In this document: piece after piece, positions 1-8,933 of the stretch | Layout of the letters: each line of letters starts with the position of its first letter | How positions within the stretch are numbered: the stretch's first letter is position 1 | Origin: UMGS1696 sp964457685 | Lineage (GTDB): Bacteria; Bacillota; Clostridia; Oscillospirales; CAG-272 | Direction of reading: 5' to 3' | Assembly (NCBI GenBank): GCA_964457685.1 | Contig: CAYWFS010000011.1 | Location: forward strand, 1 to 42,921 | Length of the DNA: 42,921 bases | Position numbers and translations under genes: made by a program | Notes under the pieces: model-generated | Told to the model about the DNA's origin: nothing | The model's database searches: none | The model's input: the letters and a program-made list of their open reading frames with translations, nothing else

Positions 1-2884
1 CCGAATTTATCCGGCAAGCCATCGACGGTGCGGTTATCAAACCGATTATCCGTGTTAATCCCGTCAACGACGAGGTGCTTGCTATCCTCGGAAAGCTCGT
101 TGCCGAATACTGTACCCCGACAGGAATATCATAAAATTCTGCGGTTTCTCCATTCTTTAAGTAGAATGTCTTTGTAGCAGTACCATCTTCATCCGCAATA
201 ACTTTACCAATGGTTGAAGAAAAACTGCTGCCTTGCTCCATATTGCTGAAATAAATCGTGAACTCGAATTTGTCGTCACATTCGTATTCTGCATAACCGT
301 CATCAGTTTCCATCCCCGTAACTTTTCCAACCGTCAAATTCTGAGAAGTAGTAAATTCATTATGGAACTCTACGGTAATCCAATCGCTATCATAGTTATA
401 CTCCAAGTTAGTCGATAAATCCAAATACTTCTGTGTATTACCACCTTCAGCGACTAAGTTACCAACCATTGACCTTGGACCAGTTTCTTCGGTAATAACA
501 TAGGAAGCTACATAGTCCCCAGCTACCTCCGTAAACTGATAATTACACGTCCAAGGAATATAGAGCGTAATTTCTTCCCCAGCGGAAAGCTCAACCGTAC
601 AGAAAGCCGTACCGTCAGCATTTGACTTGAAGGAAGTACCATCCGACCATGTATAGGTTGTATTCCATGTCAAATCTTCAAAATAGCCTCTAATTGTGAA
701 CCTATCATTACCCGTATAATTGTCAGAAACCGTTTTTTCCAATGTCAACAAGGTCTGGGCACCATCGTGAGGACTATAGAAATTCCTGAAATTAACCATA
801 TTTATCAATTCTTCATCAACATACCCTTTTCCCCAATTGTAGTATATTTTTTCCCCAAGATATGTTGAACAGTGCGTAGAATAATCGTCATATAAACTTT
901 CGTACACCTCAATCTTTGTCCCAACAGGCAGTGTAAATTCCTTCTTCTGTCCATCCTTCAGGAAGAATTTACCGACACCATCCTTGAATACAACATTATT
1001 GAAAGTCTGCGTGCCAGAAATATCGTCACCCTCAAGATACATAGTAAACTCAAACTCTCTACCAACTTCGCTATCAGGAAGGGTAACACCATCGGCAACT
1101 TCAACTGTCTTTGTAATAATAACCTTACCAGTTTCACCTTCTGCTGTATTGGTAACAGTGGCTTGATTCTCCTGTACCGTAATGTAATACGGAGACATAG
1201 CCTCAGAAGCATAGCCATTCATAATGTCCTCAAATAGGCGATAAACAAGGGAATCATCAAACACCTTGAATGTGTAGCTCCATATATTGTCTGAAATGAT
1301 ATTCCAAGAATCATCGGCTGAAATGTACTCAATGCTACCATCCGCATTTTGAGTATAGTCTTCAACACCGAATCTGCACCATGTACCACCAATAGAGGGG
1401 GTGGTATCAGCCGTTAATGCTGTAAGCTGTGCTGCTGTGTATTCAGTTTTGTCATAGGTCTTGGAGCCATCCGCATTACGGGTTTTGACCCAATTGTTAA
1501 GGTTAAAATAATGGTTTGTTCCCACAAATTGGAAGGCATCAGAAAAGGTTATTTTCTTCAGGTTATTGCATTTTTCAAACATTCTAAGCATATTGCTGAC
1601 ACTGTTTGTATCCCAATTGCTTATATTTAACTTAGTTAAATTCTTACAGTTCCTAAACATATAACCCATATCCGTAACATTACTGGTATTAAAATTGCTT
1701 AAATCCAATTCAGTTAATCCACTACATCCACAGAACATACCATTCATAGTCGTAACATTGCTAGTGTCGAAATTGCTTACATCCAGTTCAGTTAGGGAAT
1801 AGCAACCAGTATCCCCTACCATCCCACTTGTACTAGGCCCAAACATATAGCTCATATCTTTAACATTATTGGTATCGAATCTACTCACATCCAACTTAAT
1901 TAACCTAAAACAGCAACCGAACATACCTTTCATATTAGTAACTTTACTTGTATCAAAATTACTTACATTTAGTTCTGTTAAATTACTACAATAATAGAAC
2001 ATATCACTCATATCTGTAACCTTGCTGGTATCGAAATTACTTACATCTAACTTGGTTAAGCCGCTGCAAAGAGAAAACATGCTATGCATGTTTGTAACTT
2101 TACTGGTATTCCAATTATTTACATCCAGCTTAGATAAGGTTGAGCTTTTAGCATTATACCCATCAGACATTGCAAACATATAGGACATATCCGTAACATT
2201 ACTGGTATCCCAATTGCTTACATCAAGTGCTGTTAAATTGTTGTCATGTCGAAACATATAGGACATATTCGTAACATTACTAGTATCAAAATTACTGACA
2301 TCTAACTCAGTAAGTCTTTCGCAACAGTAGAACATATAATACATAGTTGTAACCTTGCTGGTATCGAAACTGCTCAAATCCAACTTGGTTAAGTTGGTAC
2401 AACCAGAGAACATATCACTCATATCTGTAACCTTGCTGGTATCAAAACCGCTTACATCCAACTCTGTTAAACTCTTACAAGCATAGAACATATTATACAT
2501 ATTCACAACATTACTGGTATCTAATCCTGACAAGTCCATTTCTGTACAATTGCTTAGCCCGTTAAACATATTTTGAGATGCACGGGGTGCTCGCACTCCG
2601 TTTTCAATTATAACTTTTTTTATACTAGTTCTATATTGATACCATGGTGTACTTTCGGAAGCTTTCCACTCAAAATCCCTCAGAGTACCACCACCCCCAT
2701 CAGTGGGAAAGATTCTCAGCAAACCGTCAGTATCAATTTCCCAAGAGCAAGTACCACTAGTGCCCGAATACTGAATATCTGCCGCAAATGCTTTCTCGTT
2801 CCCCAATCCTATAAAACATCCCACACATAAAAATAATGTCAGCAGCAAAACTGCCAACCGTAATCCACTTCCCTTTTTTACCAT
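1..2884 (-). CDS. BspA-like leucine-rich-repeat (DUF285) surface protein with pilin-type domains, 3' end missing
   Basis: This minus-strand frame is open from the ATG at 2884 to the window edge. The start has a clear site (AAAAGGAG, 7 bases upstream). Residues 1-35 are a signal peptide ending AFAA. About residues 100-460 hold some 14 copies of a 25-26-residue repeat of the form LTELDVSNFDTSKVTDMSDM followed by F and C, the DUF285/BspA-type leucine-rich repeat of secreted adhesins. Next come a spacer rich in aromatic residues and at least two domains resembling the DUF7601/pilin isopeptide fold, each with a GKV or K-T-V strand, an EFEFT or KFEFTIYF strand and a LKDGQ or LKNGE...PVG turn. The last recognisable residues are IPVGVQYS near base 110; the family would continue with a VTE-like strand, but beyond this point the frame is antisense to the MobC fragment. 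Any cell-wall anchor signal would have been in the lost part. Role: probably an exported adhesin or host-contact protein. Confidence 0.85.
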   Translation of the reverse strand, partial: MVKKGSGLRLAVLLLTLFLCVGCFIGLGNEKAFAADIQYSGTSGTCSWEIDTDGLLRIFPTDGGGGTLRDFEWKASESTPWYQYRTSIKKVIIENGVRAPRASQNMFNGLSNCTEMDLSGLDTSNVVNMYNMFYACKSLTELDVSGFDTSKVTDMSDMFSGCTNLTKLDLSSFDTSKVTTMYYMFYCCERLTELDVSNFDTSNVTNMSYMFRHDNNLTALDVSNWDTSNVTDMSYMFAMSDGYNAKSSTLSKLDVNNWNTSKVTNMHSMFSLCSGLTKLDVSNFDTSKVTDMSDMFYYCSNLTELNVSNFDTSKVTNMKGMFGCCFRLIKLDVSRFDTNNVKDMSYMFGPSTSGMVGDTGCYSLTELDVSNFDTSNVTTMNGMFCGCSGLTELDLSNFNTSNVTDMGYMFRNCKNLTKLNISNWDTNSVSNMLRMFEKCNNLKKITFSDAFQFVGTNHYFNLNNWVKTRNADGSKTYDKTEYTAAQLTALTADTTPSIGGTWCRFGVEDYTQNADGSIEYISADDSWNIISDNIWSYTFKVFDDSLVYRLFEDIMNGYASEAMSPYYITVQENQATVTNTAEGETGKVIITKTVEVADGVTLPDSEVGREFEFTMYLEGDDISGTQTFNNVVFKDGVGKFFLKDGQKKEFTLPVGTKIEVYESLYDDYSTHCSTYLGEKIYYNWGKGYVDEELINMVNFRNFYSPHDGAQTLLTLEKTVSDNYTGNDRFTIRGYFEDLTWNTTYTWSDGTSFKSNADGTAFCTVELSAGEEITLYIPWTCNYQFTEVAGDYVASYVITEETGPRSMVGNLVAEGGNTQKYLDLSTNLEYNYDSDWITVEFHNEFTTSQNLTVGKVTGMETDDGYAEYECDDKFEFTIYFSNMEQGSSFSSTIGKVIADEDGTATKTFYLKNGETAEFYDIPVGVQYSATSFPRIASTSSLTGLTRIIGLITAPSMACRINS
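3..134 (+). pseudogene. Fragment of MobC-like plasmid mobilization protein, broken at its 3' side
   Basis: The plus strand reads EFIRQAIDGAVIKP, then IRVNPVNDEVLAILGKLVAEY, then a few unrelated residues and a TAA stop at 132-134. From memory of the family, the SEFIRQAI helix followed by VNPVNDE and LGKLVAEYG is typical of the ribbon-helix-helix MobC relaxosome proteins of clostridial conjugative and mobilizable elements. In those proteins the sequence continues with a glycine and an NLNQIA-type segment. Here it departs right after AEY (about base 110), where the bases begin to make sense as the antisense surface-protein gene. The upstream part lies outside the window. What is seen is the peptide and the abrupt change; the family call is recognition by eye. 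It is probably a remnant of a mobile element joined to the surface-protein gene, or an assembly chimera near a contig end. Confidence 0.6.
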
Positions 2885-2973
2885 TTGTAAACACTCCTTT
2901 TCTAAATTTTGTTTCGATACTATACATACCGAATCAATCAGGAAAAGGCAAAAGGTGGACTGCCATTTTATAT

Positions 2974-3008
2974 AAAAAAAGAGCCAAACACATAATCGTG
3001 TCTGGCTC
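2974..3008 (-). terminator. Rho-independent terminator of the rlmD-like gene
   Basis: The arms at 2981-2991 and 2998-3008 pair over ten of eleven positions (GAGCCA, one mismatch, then ACAC). On the minus strand the hairpin is followed by seven T. It lies just after the stop of the RNA methyltransferase and upstream of the surface-protein gene, which therefore needs its own promoter. Confidence 0.85.
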
Positions 3009-3021
3009 TCATGGTAGGCTG

Positions 3022-4503
3022 TCACTCAGCGGTTATCATGTGGAAATGCCGAAAGGCGTCAAGTATGGCTTCCCGCTTTTCGGGGGTGCAGGATGTTTGC
3101 CTGTGTCCCTCTTTTCCTACATTGTAGTTTTTCCGCTCCTTGATACCGCACTCGTCTTTGACCTGTGCGATATAAGCGGAGGGGACTTTGAAACCATACT
3201 TTTCCAGAATATACTCCTTGATTTGCGGATATGTTGCAACTCCAAAAGTCTTCTGTTGTGTCGGTTTTTTATAGTCTTCCTTTTGTTCGGACTTTACAGG
3301 CGTATGTGGAATATACCCCAGTTTTTCCACTTCCAAGTGGATAGGAATATGTGCGTCGATATTTTCTGCACTTAAAAGGACAACCGTCTCAACGTGTCTT
3401 GTGCCGGGGAACATATCTACGGGGACCATCTTTCCTATTTTATACGCCTGCTTGAGGGTGGACAGATCTCGGGCGAGGGTTTCGGGGTTGCAGGAGATAT
3501 AGACTATCTTCTTCGGCTGGGTTTTCATTACGGACGCAAGGAATTTTCTGTCACAGCCTGCTCTCGGGGGGTCTACGAACAGCACATCGGGGGTATGCTC
3601 CTTTTTCAGCGTATATGAGCTGTCGGAGGCACACACGAATTTAGCCTTCTCTACCCCGTTGAGCTTTGCGTTGGCTTCCGCATTTCTTACGGAGTCCTCG
3701 CTTATGTCAAATCCGAGAAGCGTACAGTTCTTTTTCTTTGCCGCTATGATTCCGACCGTTCCGATTCCGCAATATGCGTCGATTATCGTGCTTTTTTCGT
3801 TGATTCCCGCAAGCTCAACCGCAGTATTGTACAGCTTTTCCGTCTGTACGGGGTTTATCTGATAGAACGACTTCGCGGATATTTCAAATTTACAGCCGCA
3901 CAGCTCATCCGTTATGTATCCGTCACCGTAGAGAACGTATTCTTCCCCGCCCATCCATAGAGGTGTTTTTGTGTCGTTGATAATTCTTGACACAGACTTC
4001 ACAGACGGTATTCTTTTGGCAAGCTCCGCCGCAAATTCGTTTGCACATTCGAATTTTCCGTCAGTCGTTACTATGGCACAGAGTATTTCACCCGTTGCGA
4101 ACGCTTTTCTTGCCATAACGTGACGCACAAGACCTCGTCTGCCGTCAAACACTGTCAGCTTGTACTTGTCAACAAGTCTGCGTACCGTTCTGCAAACACT
4201 TCCTATCTCTTTGTCCTCCATCATACAGTTGTCAACGTGGACTATTTTTCCGTCCGACGAACGATAAAGACCATAGTTCACACGACCGCCGTTGTACTGC
4301 ATGATATACTGCACCTTGTTTCTGTAGCCGTCAAGCGTTTCCATCGGGATTATCTCGTCTATGTGACCGAATTTTCCGAGGAGAGTTATAACCTGCTTCA
4401 TTTTCAGCGAAAGCTCCGCACCGTATGTCAGATTCAGAGTTTGGCAAGCTCCGCATTTTCCCGCACATTTGCATTCTCTTTTTATATCAAATATATTTTC
4501 CAT
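3022..4503 (-). CDS. rlmD: 23S rRNA (uracil-5-)-methyltransferase, RlmD/RlmC (TrmA) family, with C-terminal extension
   Basis: SAM-dependent enzyme that methylates C5 of a uridine in 23S rRNA. Cysteines C11, C17 and C20 (spacing CX5CX2C) plus C93 match the 4Fe-4S site of RumA/RlmD. The methyltransferase core has DAYCGIGTVGI (SAM motif I), DPPRAGCD, and YISCNPETLARDL with the catalytic cysteine. Unlike many relatives there is no N-terminal TRAM domain; the protein begins almost at the iron-sulfur motif. The last 70 residues (from about 425) form an extra helical module with KYGFKVPSAYIAQVK and CTPEKREAILDAFRHF. I remember this module as a recurrent clostridial add-on, including on this enzyme family; its role is unknown to me. 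The ATG at 4503 has AAAGGA seven bases upstream. Single-gene unit ending in a strong terminator. Confidence 0.9.
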   Translation of the reverse strand: MENIFDIKRECKCAGKCGACQTLNLTYGAELSLKMKQVITLLGKFGHIDEIIPMETLDGYRNKVQYIMQYNGGRVNYGLYRSSDGKIVHVDNCMMEDKEIGSVCRTVRRLVDKYKLTVFDGRRGLVRHVMARKAFATGEILCAIVTTDGKFECANEFAAELAKRIPSVKSVSRIINDTKTPLWMGGEEYVLYGDGYITDELCGCKFEISAKSFYQINPVQTEKLYNTAVELAGINEKSTIIDAYCGIGTVGIIAAKKKNCTLLGFDISEDSVRNAEANAKLNGVEKAKFVCASDSSYTLKKEHTPDVLFVDPPRAGCDRKFLASVMKTQPKKIVYISCNPETLARDLSTLKQAYKIGKMVPVDMFPGTRHVETVVLLSAENIDAHIPIHLEVEKLGYIPHTPVKSEQKEDYKKPTQQKTFGVATYPQIKEYILEKYGFKVPSAYIAQVKDECGIKERKNYNVGKEGHRQTSCTPEKREAILDAFRHFHMITAE

Positions 4504-4574
4504 GTCAATTTCCTTTTTTATTATTTTCTATCATTATATTATAACTCATAATCTCGAAAAAGTAAACGTACAAC

Positions 4575-4624
4575 AGAAAAAACTACCGTACATCAAGCTT
4601 ATGCCTGCGTACAGTAGTCTTTTT
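4575..4624. terminator. Bidirectional terminator between rlmD-like and lipoprotein genes
   Basis: Arms 4582-4591 and 4609-4618 pair over nine of ten positions, flanked by an A-run on the left and a T-run on the right, so it can work on both strands. On the minus strand it lies just downstream of the duplicated-domain lipoprotein gene. Confidence 0.8.
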
Positions 4625-4651
4625 TAATATTTAGCTTTTATTTAGTTCAGC

Positions 4652-6091
4652 TTAGTTCCATTCAGCAGAGAAGCCTGCGTCGAAGTTTCTGCCGCCCCAT
4701 GCGTCCTTGATTGTTACAACGAAGTAGTTTTCGCCTTCAACAAGGAGAGAGGAAATTGTAGCTGTGTCGAGTGTGAACTGACCGTCCTGCCAGTCCTGAG
4801 TTACGCATTCGCCGTCATCTGTGTATACTTCTGTACCGTTGAGGTATACATGGATAGCGTTGTCGTATGCACAGTCCCAAAGGAAGTTGTCACAAGCGGA
4901 AACCTTTGTAAGGTCTTCAACGGTGAATGTCTTGTAGAGGATAAGACCGTGGTTGGAGCCTGTCCAGCCTATAGCTTCCATTGTTGCACTTGAGCCGAAA
5001 GGACCGTTTGCTGTGGGCCATGTTTCAAGGAGAGCTGTATCTGTCATGAAGTTCGGGTTGTCTGCGATGAACTTAGCCATTTCGTCTGTAGCTTCATCGA
5101 AGTAACCGCCGGGAGTAGCTGTACCTTCAAGAGTACCTTCACTGTCGGTGTAGGGAGCGGAAAGTACGGTGTAGTGCCATTCGGAACCACGCTTGAAGAA
5201 GCTTACGGAATCCTTTGTGGAGTTCTTTTCGCAGGTGATGTACATATCGAATTCACGTCCACCGAATGCGTTCTTAATGGAAACAGCTACATAGTTTTCA
5301 CCCTCGTGGAGGAAGTCCTTAAGAGTCTTTGTTTCATCGCTGCAAGAGATAAGCTCGTAGCCGCTGTTCCAGTCTTTACTACCGTTAGCACCAAGCTGGC
5401 AGTCATGAGAGAAGTAAAGCTCGCCGTTTACATAAATGTATGCTGTGTTGTCATAGAAGCAGTACATTTCGTAAAGGTCGTTTTCGCCGATTTCACCGTC
5501 AATGTTAAAGGTCTTGTATACCATAAGACCGTTGCAGTTTGTGGGGTCAAGTACGAAGTCTGTGTCAGCGGAAAGCATGGAGTTGATGCAGTCACCGAAC
5601 GGAGCGTCTGCGTCATCCCATTCACTCATCATTGCTGTATCCTTGTACCATTCGGGATTAGCTTCAACGAATTCAGCCATTTCGTCGTCTTCGTAGTGAG
5701 CGTTTTCACCGAGAGAGTAACCTGCGATTTCACCGTCGTTATCGTAGAATACGCAGTTGTATGTAGCATAGTGCCATGTGTCCATCTGGTCGAATACTAT
5801 GCCGTCATCCTCTTCCTCGATAACTACAGGCTCTTCTTCCTTAACTTCTTCCTCAGCCTCGTTGTTTTCTTCTTCAGCAGGCTGTTCTTCCTCAGCTTCA
5901 CCACCGTTGTTTTCTTCTTCGGCAGGCTGTTCTTCCTCAGCTTCACCACCGTTGTTTTCTTCTTCGACGGGAGTGCTGTCCTCAACCTTATTTTCTACTG
6001 TTTCTTCGGATTGGTTTCCGGAGCAAGCTGTAAGAGCAACAGCAGAGGTAAGCATGAGTGCCGCAAGCACAAGACTAAATACCTTTTTCAT
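4652..6091 (-). CDS. Lipoprotein with acidic tandem-repeat linker and two copies of a beta-sandwich-like domain
   Basis: The product is 479 residues. A lipoprotein signal (LTAC, lipid-attachment C23) targets the outer face of the membrane. Residues about 27-95 are a Glu-rich linker with an imperfect 15-residue repeat (AEEEQPAEEENNGGE) that could hold the rest away from the membrane. Two homologous domains follow (about 100-295 and 300-479), each starting with WHY, containing MAEF or MAKF, a DTA.. segment, PFG, LMVYKTF or LILYKTF, a YVNGE or YLNGT strand, and ending GENYVAVSIKNAFGGREFD or GENYFVVTIKDAWGGRNFD. This pattern resembles a galactose-binding-like jelly roll, so carbohydrate binding is a guess. 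It lies directly downstream of the CotH lipoprotein on the same strand but has its own promoter at 6152-6179. SD AAAGGAG lies eight bases before the ATG. No specific function is recognised. Confidence 0.85.
   Translation of the reverse strand: MKKVFSLVLAALMLTSAVALTACSGNQSEETVENKVEDSTPVEEENNGGEAEEEQPAEEENNGGEAEEEQPAEEENNEAEEEVKEEEPVVIEEEDDGIVFDQMDTWHYATYNCVFYDNDGEIAGYSLGENAHYEDDEMAEFVEANPEWYKDTAMMSEWDDADAPFGDCINSMLSADTDFVLDPTNCNGLMVYKTFNIDGEIGENDLYEMYCFYDNTAYIYVNGELYFSHDCQLGANGSKDWNSGYELISCSDETKTLKDFLHEGENYVAVSIKNAFGGREFDMYITCEKNSTKDSVSFFKRGSEWHYTVLSAPYTDSEGTLEGTATPGGYFDEATDEMAKFIADNPNFMTDTALLETWPTANGPFGSSATMEAIGWTGSNHGLILYKTFTVEDLTKVSACDNFLWDCAYDNAIHVYLNGTEVYTDDGECVTQDWQDGQFTLDTATISSLLVEGENYFVVTIKDAWGGRNFDAGFSAEWN
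5861..5966. repeat. 45-base tandem repeat, two copies plus a partial third
   Basis: Units 5861-5905 and 5906-5950 differ by a single base, and 5951-5966 starts a third unit that then diverges. It is in frame with the lipoprotein gene and encodes the acidic 15-residue repeat, so copy-number change would alter linker length without a frameshift. Confidence 0.9.
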
Positions 6092-6151
6092 TTTCTTTTC
6101 TCCTTTGAGATTTTTGTAATATCATAAGCCGTATGATCTTTGCCATATTGT

Positions 6152-6179
6152 ATTATAGTCCTTTATTCCGAAAAGTCAA
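6152..6179 (-). promoter_or_regulatory. Sigma-A-type promoter of the duplicated-domain lipoprotein gene
   Basis: On the minus strand TTGACT (6174-6179) is separated by 16 bases from TATAAT (6152-6157), about 60 bases upstream of the lipoprotein start. This makes the gene independent of the CotH gene behind it. Confidence 0.75.
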
Positions 6180-6260
6180 GTGTTTAGACCGACTTTGGCA
6201 TAAAAACGGGCTTAAAAGGCAATATTTCGCAAAAATCATATCGGCAATAATGAACGTCTT

Positions 6261-8933
6261 TTAACCGATGATGTATGAATCAAGCTCCTCGATATAGCGA
6301 ACTCCCGCACCCTCGTTGTTTTGATTTGCTTCAACAAACTCCGCAACCGTTACGTCCTTTTTCTTTTTGACGAGATAGCGGTATATGTCCTTGCAGGAAG
6401 TGTGAGACGAAACAATATTGATAAGCTTGTCGCTGTTAACGTAATACTCGCCGTTCTTTTCGTATGCAATATCGCCGAACTCATAAACCTTTCCGAGTAT
6501 CAGCACATACGGCTTGAAGCTGTCAGAACCGAAGTAGCTCTTGTCCTCGAGTATTGAGTTTGCGGAACCCGGTGTAGCTTCTTCCTTTGAGAATTCCGTT
6601 AAGTCTCCGCCGTCGGGAAGTCTTCCGATATGTACGGTCTTCGAGGGAGATGAAAGCTCAACGCTGTCCACTATATTTCCGCTTCCGTCAAAGAGATACA
6701 ATGTATCGTCATTTCCGAACGAAAGAGCTACGCTGAGTCCCTCGATACCCTGACTGTTAGAATAATCCGTTGAGCAAATGAGAGCGTAGGAATGTGCTTC
6801 TATCGTCACGTTGTCGAACTGTACCGCCTTGCTCAGGTTCTTCTTTTTACCGAGAGACCAGTTTCTGAGAGTTATAGCTTCGTCCGTTGTATTGTAAAGC
6901 TCAACCCACTTGTAATCGGTATGGCGGAACATTACTTCATTTATTACAATACCGCCCTGCTCTGTCTTCTCCGCTTCTGCAAATACTACCTTAACGGAAG
7001 CGTTTGAGCCGTTTATGACAAGATAGCCGTCCTCGGTCATTTCACAGTTGTCGTAAATTATGTCCGATACCTCATATCCGTCGGCAGGTGTTATTTCAAG
7101 CGGTATTCTTGTATCCTTGAGGTAGGAGCGAGTTTCGCCGTTCTCCGTATCGAACCAACCTATTCTGACTTCTCCCTCTCCGTCATAGCTTACGCTTACA
7201 TTTCCGTATGCTCTGCCGGATTCGGTCTTTGTAAATTTCTGAACAACGGAAGCACGGTTCATGGAATAGTCTCTTAAAACGTCAAATCCCCAGTTCCACG
7301 TTGACTGAGATCCGCTTGCTACTCCGCATGAGGAGATTGATATAGCGGTCTCACGTCCCATATAAACCTGCATAAGGTCGAATATATGCTCACAGCGTTC
7401 GGGAGATACTACCGCATCGGAAAGAGTACACATGAAGCTGTAGAACAAATCCGCAAATTCTTCGTTCTTCATAAGCGAAGTGTATGCGTTTTTGAGGAGA
7501 AGCGTAGACGAACCCTTGATTGCCGAATACGGGTTTGAATTTACGTCAAAAGAGCCGTATCCGAATGAAAGGTCGAGGTCCTTTGTAAGGAATCTCCATC
7601 TTCCGTCATACACACCCTCAGCGTCGGGGTCGTAGCCGTTTTTGTTATATCTCCATGCACGGAGGTTATTGTCGGGCCAGTCGCTGTTTCCGAGATAAGC
7701 TTCAAAAGCCATATATTCGATGAAGTTTTGTATATCTATCATCTCGGTTGCTTTCTCGTATTTCTCGGGATCACTCATATTGTTCTTCGAGATGTACGAA
7801 AGAGCGTCTATCAGCTCGTCCTCTTCACCCTCGGGACCGTCATCGAGATACCAACCGGTAGTACGCATAAGCTCGGGTGCGGTACCCTTGATTGTGGACA
7901 GGTATTCCTCCTCAACACCGTAATGCTGGAGGAAATAGTCGGGGTCGTAGTCCTCAAGCTGCATTACAACACCGTGGTATATTCCGTTTATGTATTCGAT
8001 AACGGGAGAAATAGCCGGTCTGTCAAGGTCTGTGCCGTCAAGAAGCATCAGAAGTGACGGAGTTGTATATATAGCGTTTGATTCGTTATTAGAGCCGCCT
8101 CTGAGAAGTACGGTATCGCTGAACGAAACGGGAGTGTCAGTCTGACTTCCTCTGAGTCCGTCCCAGAATGAATACTCGAACACACCGCTGTCGGGAGTAT
8201 ATTTCTTTCTTGCGTAAAGTCTGAGCGATTTCTGCTTGTTTACTCTCGTATAGCCGCCCGAAACTCTGACTCCGCAGTTTGTGTTAAAAGCAAGAGTGCC
8301 GTCCGTATTAAATATCGTAAGACCTATAGGACGTTCCCATTCGATTCCTCGTCCGTAGTAGTTTGCGTTTGAATACCACGGCTGCCATCCTTCGGGATTT
8401 CCTTCCGCAGCAAGCTTACCCGGAACAAGTATACCGGTCTCATTGCTGTAGAAGTTCTTCTTATTTGAATATATATTGTACACAGGGAACTCGAATCTTC
8501 CCTCCGGAGCCGACATATAGACAAAGTTTTCTATCTCCGATACACGCTCTCCGTCCTTGAACAACGCACATCTTATGGTAGCCTGCTTTGTATATCCGTC
8601 CTTTGTGTCTGAATATTTGAGTTCGATAGGTTCTCCGTTGTATTCGTTTGAATCCGCTTCAGGCTCCGAGTAGTTTGTGGTATAACGAAGCTCAACACTG
8701 CCGTCCTTTGAATCAAACTCGAACGATACCTCTGACGGTTCCTCCCCCGTAGTGTATATGGCAGGAGACACGCTTGCGGTGACAGAAGCCGATGATACCT
8801 CCTCGCTTTCGATAAGCTGAAGGTCGTTTTGATTTACCGGCGGTGTATCTGCGGAAGCCGTACATCCGACAAGGCACAGCAATATAAGTACAAGCTTTAG
8901 GGTTACTGATGTTTTTTTGATTAGTCCCTTCAT
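6261..8933 (-). CDS. CotH-kinase family lipoprotein with chitobiase-like and lamin-tail domains
   Basis: The product is 890 residues. Lipobox LVGC (C24) predicts membrane anchoring on the outside. Domain order by eye: a chitobiase/hexosaminidase C-terminal-like beta domain (about 50-150); a CotH kinase-like domain (about 190-570) with VRVSGGYTR, YINGIYHGVVMQLEDYD, YMAFEAYLGNSDWPDNN and RWRFLTKDLDLSFGYG, where the DLD pair fits the metal-binding acidic motif; a small beta domain; and a lamin-tail (LTD) domain near 665-790 (GIVINEVMF, KWVELYN, LRNWSL). CotH family members phosphorylate proteins such as spore-coat CotB; extracellular clostridial homologues also occur next to cellulosome-type and surface proteins. 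The start at 8933 has only a weak SD, but the signal peptide supports it. The gene is followed by the repeat-linker lipoprotein. VTC and DUF4956 genes, often seen with CotH, are about 20 kb away on the same strand. Confidence 0.9.
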   Translation of the reverse strand: MKGLIKKTSVTLKLVLILLCLVGCTASADTPPVNQNDLQLIESEEVSSASVTASVSPAIYTTGEEPSEVSFEFDSKDGSVELRYTTNYSEPEADSNEYNGEPIELKYSDTKDGYTKQATIRCALFKDGERVSEIENFVYMSAPEGRFEFPVYNIYSNKKNFYSNETGILVPGKLAAEGNPEGWQPWYSNANYYGRGIEWERPIGLTIFNTDGTLAFNTNCGVRVSGGYTRVNKQKSLRLYARKKYTPDSGVFEYSFWDGLRGSQTDTPVSFSDTVLLRGGSNNESNAIYTTPSLLMLLDGTDLDRPAISPVIEYINGIYHGVVMQLEDYDPDYFLQHYGVEEEYLSTIKGTAPELMRTTGWYLDDGPEGEEDELIDALSYISKNNMSDPEKYEKATEMIDIQNFIEYMAFEAYLGNSDWPDNNLRAWRYNKNGYDPDAEGVYDGRWRFLTKDLDLSFGYGSFDVNSNPYSAIKGSSTLLLKNAYTSLMKNEEFADLFYSFMCTLSDAVVSPERCEHIFDLMQVYMGRETAISISSCGVASGSQSTWNWGFDVLRDYSMNRASVVQKFTKTESGRAYGNVSVSYDGEGEVRIGWFDTENGETRSYLKDTRIPLEITPADGYEVSDIIYDNCEMTEDGYLVINGSNASVKVVFAEAEKTEQGGIVINEVMFRHTDYKWVELYNTTDEAITLRNWSLGKKKNLSKAVQFDNVTIEAHSYALICSTDYSNSQGIEGLSVALSFGNDDTLYLFDGSGNIVDSVELSSPSKTVHIGRLPDGGDLTEFSKEEATPGSANSILEDKSYFGSDSFKPYVLILGKVYEFGDIAYEKNGEYYVNSDKLINIVSSHTSCKDIYRYLVKKKKDVTVAEFVEANQNNEGAGVRYIEELDSYIIG

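Noticed and set aside
233..418. Plus-strand frame in the surface-protein region
   Set aside because: It is antisense to a continuous, well-formed minus-strand gene.
1400..2560. Array of regularly spaced similar segments, considered as CRISPR
   Set aside because: The segments are coding, have no invariant palindromic repeat and translate to a 25-26-residue leucine-rich repeat.
5174..6127. Long plus-strand open frame of 317 codons opposite the lipoprotein
   Set aside because: It is the antisense of the acidic-repeat lipoprotein; its Phe/Val-rich low-complexity product is a mirror of the Glu/Lys codons.
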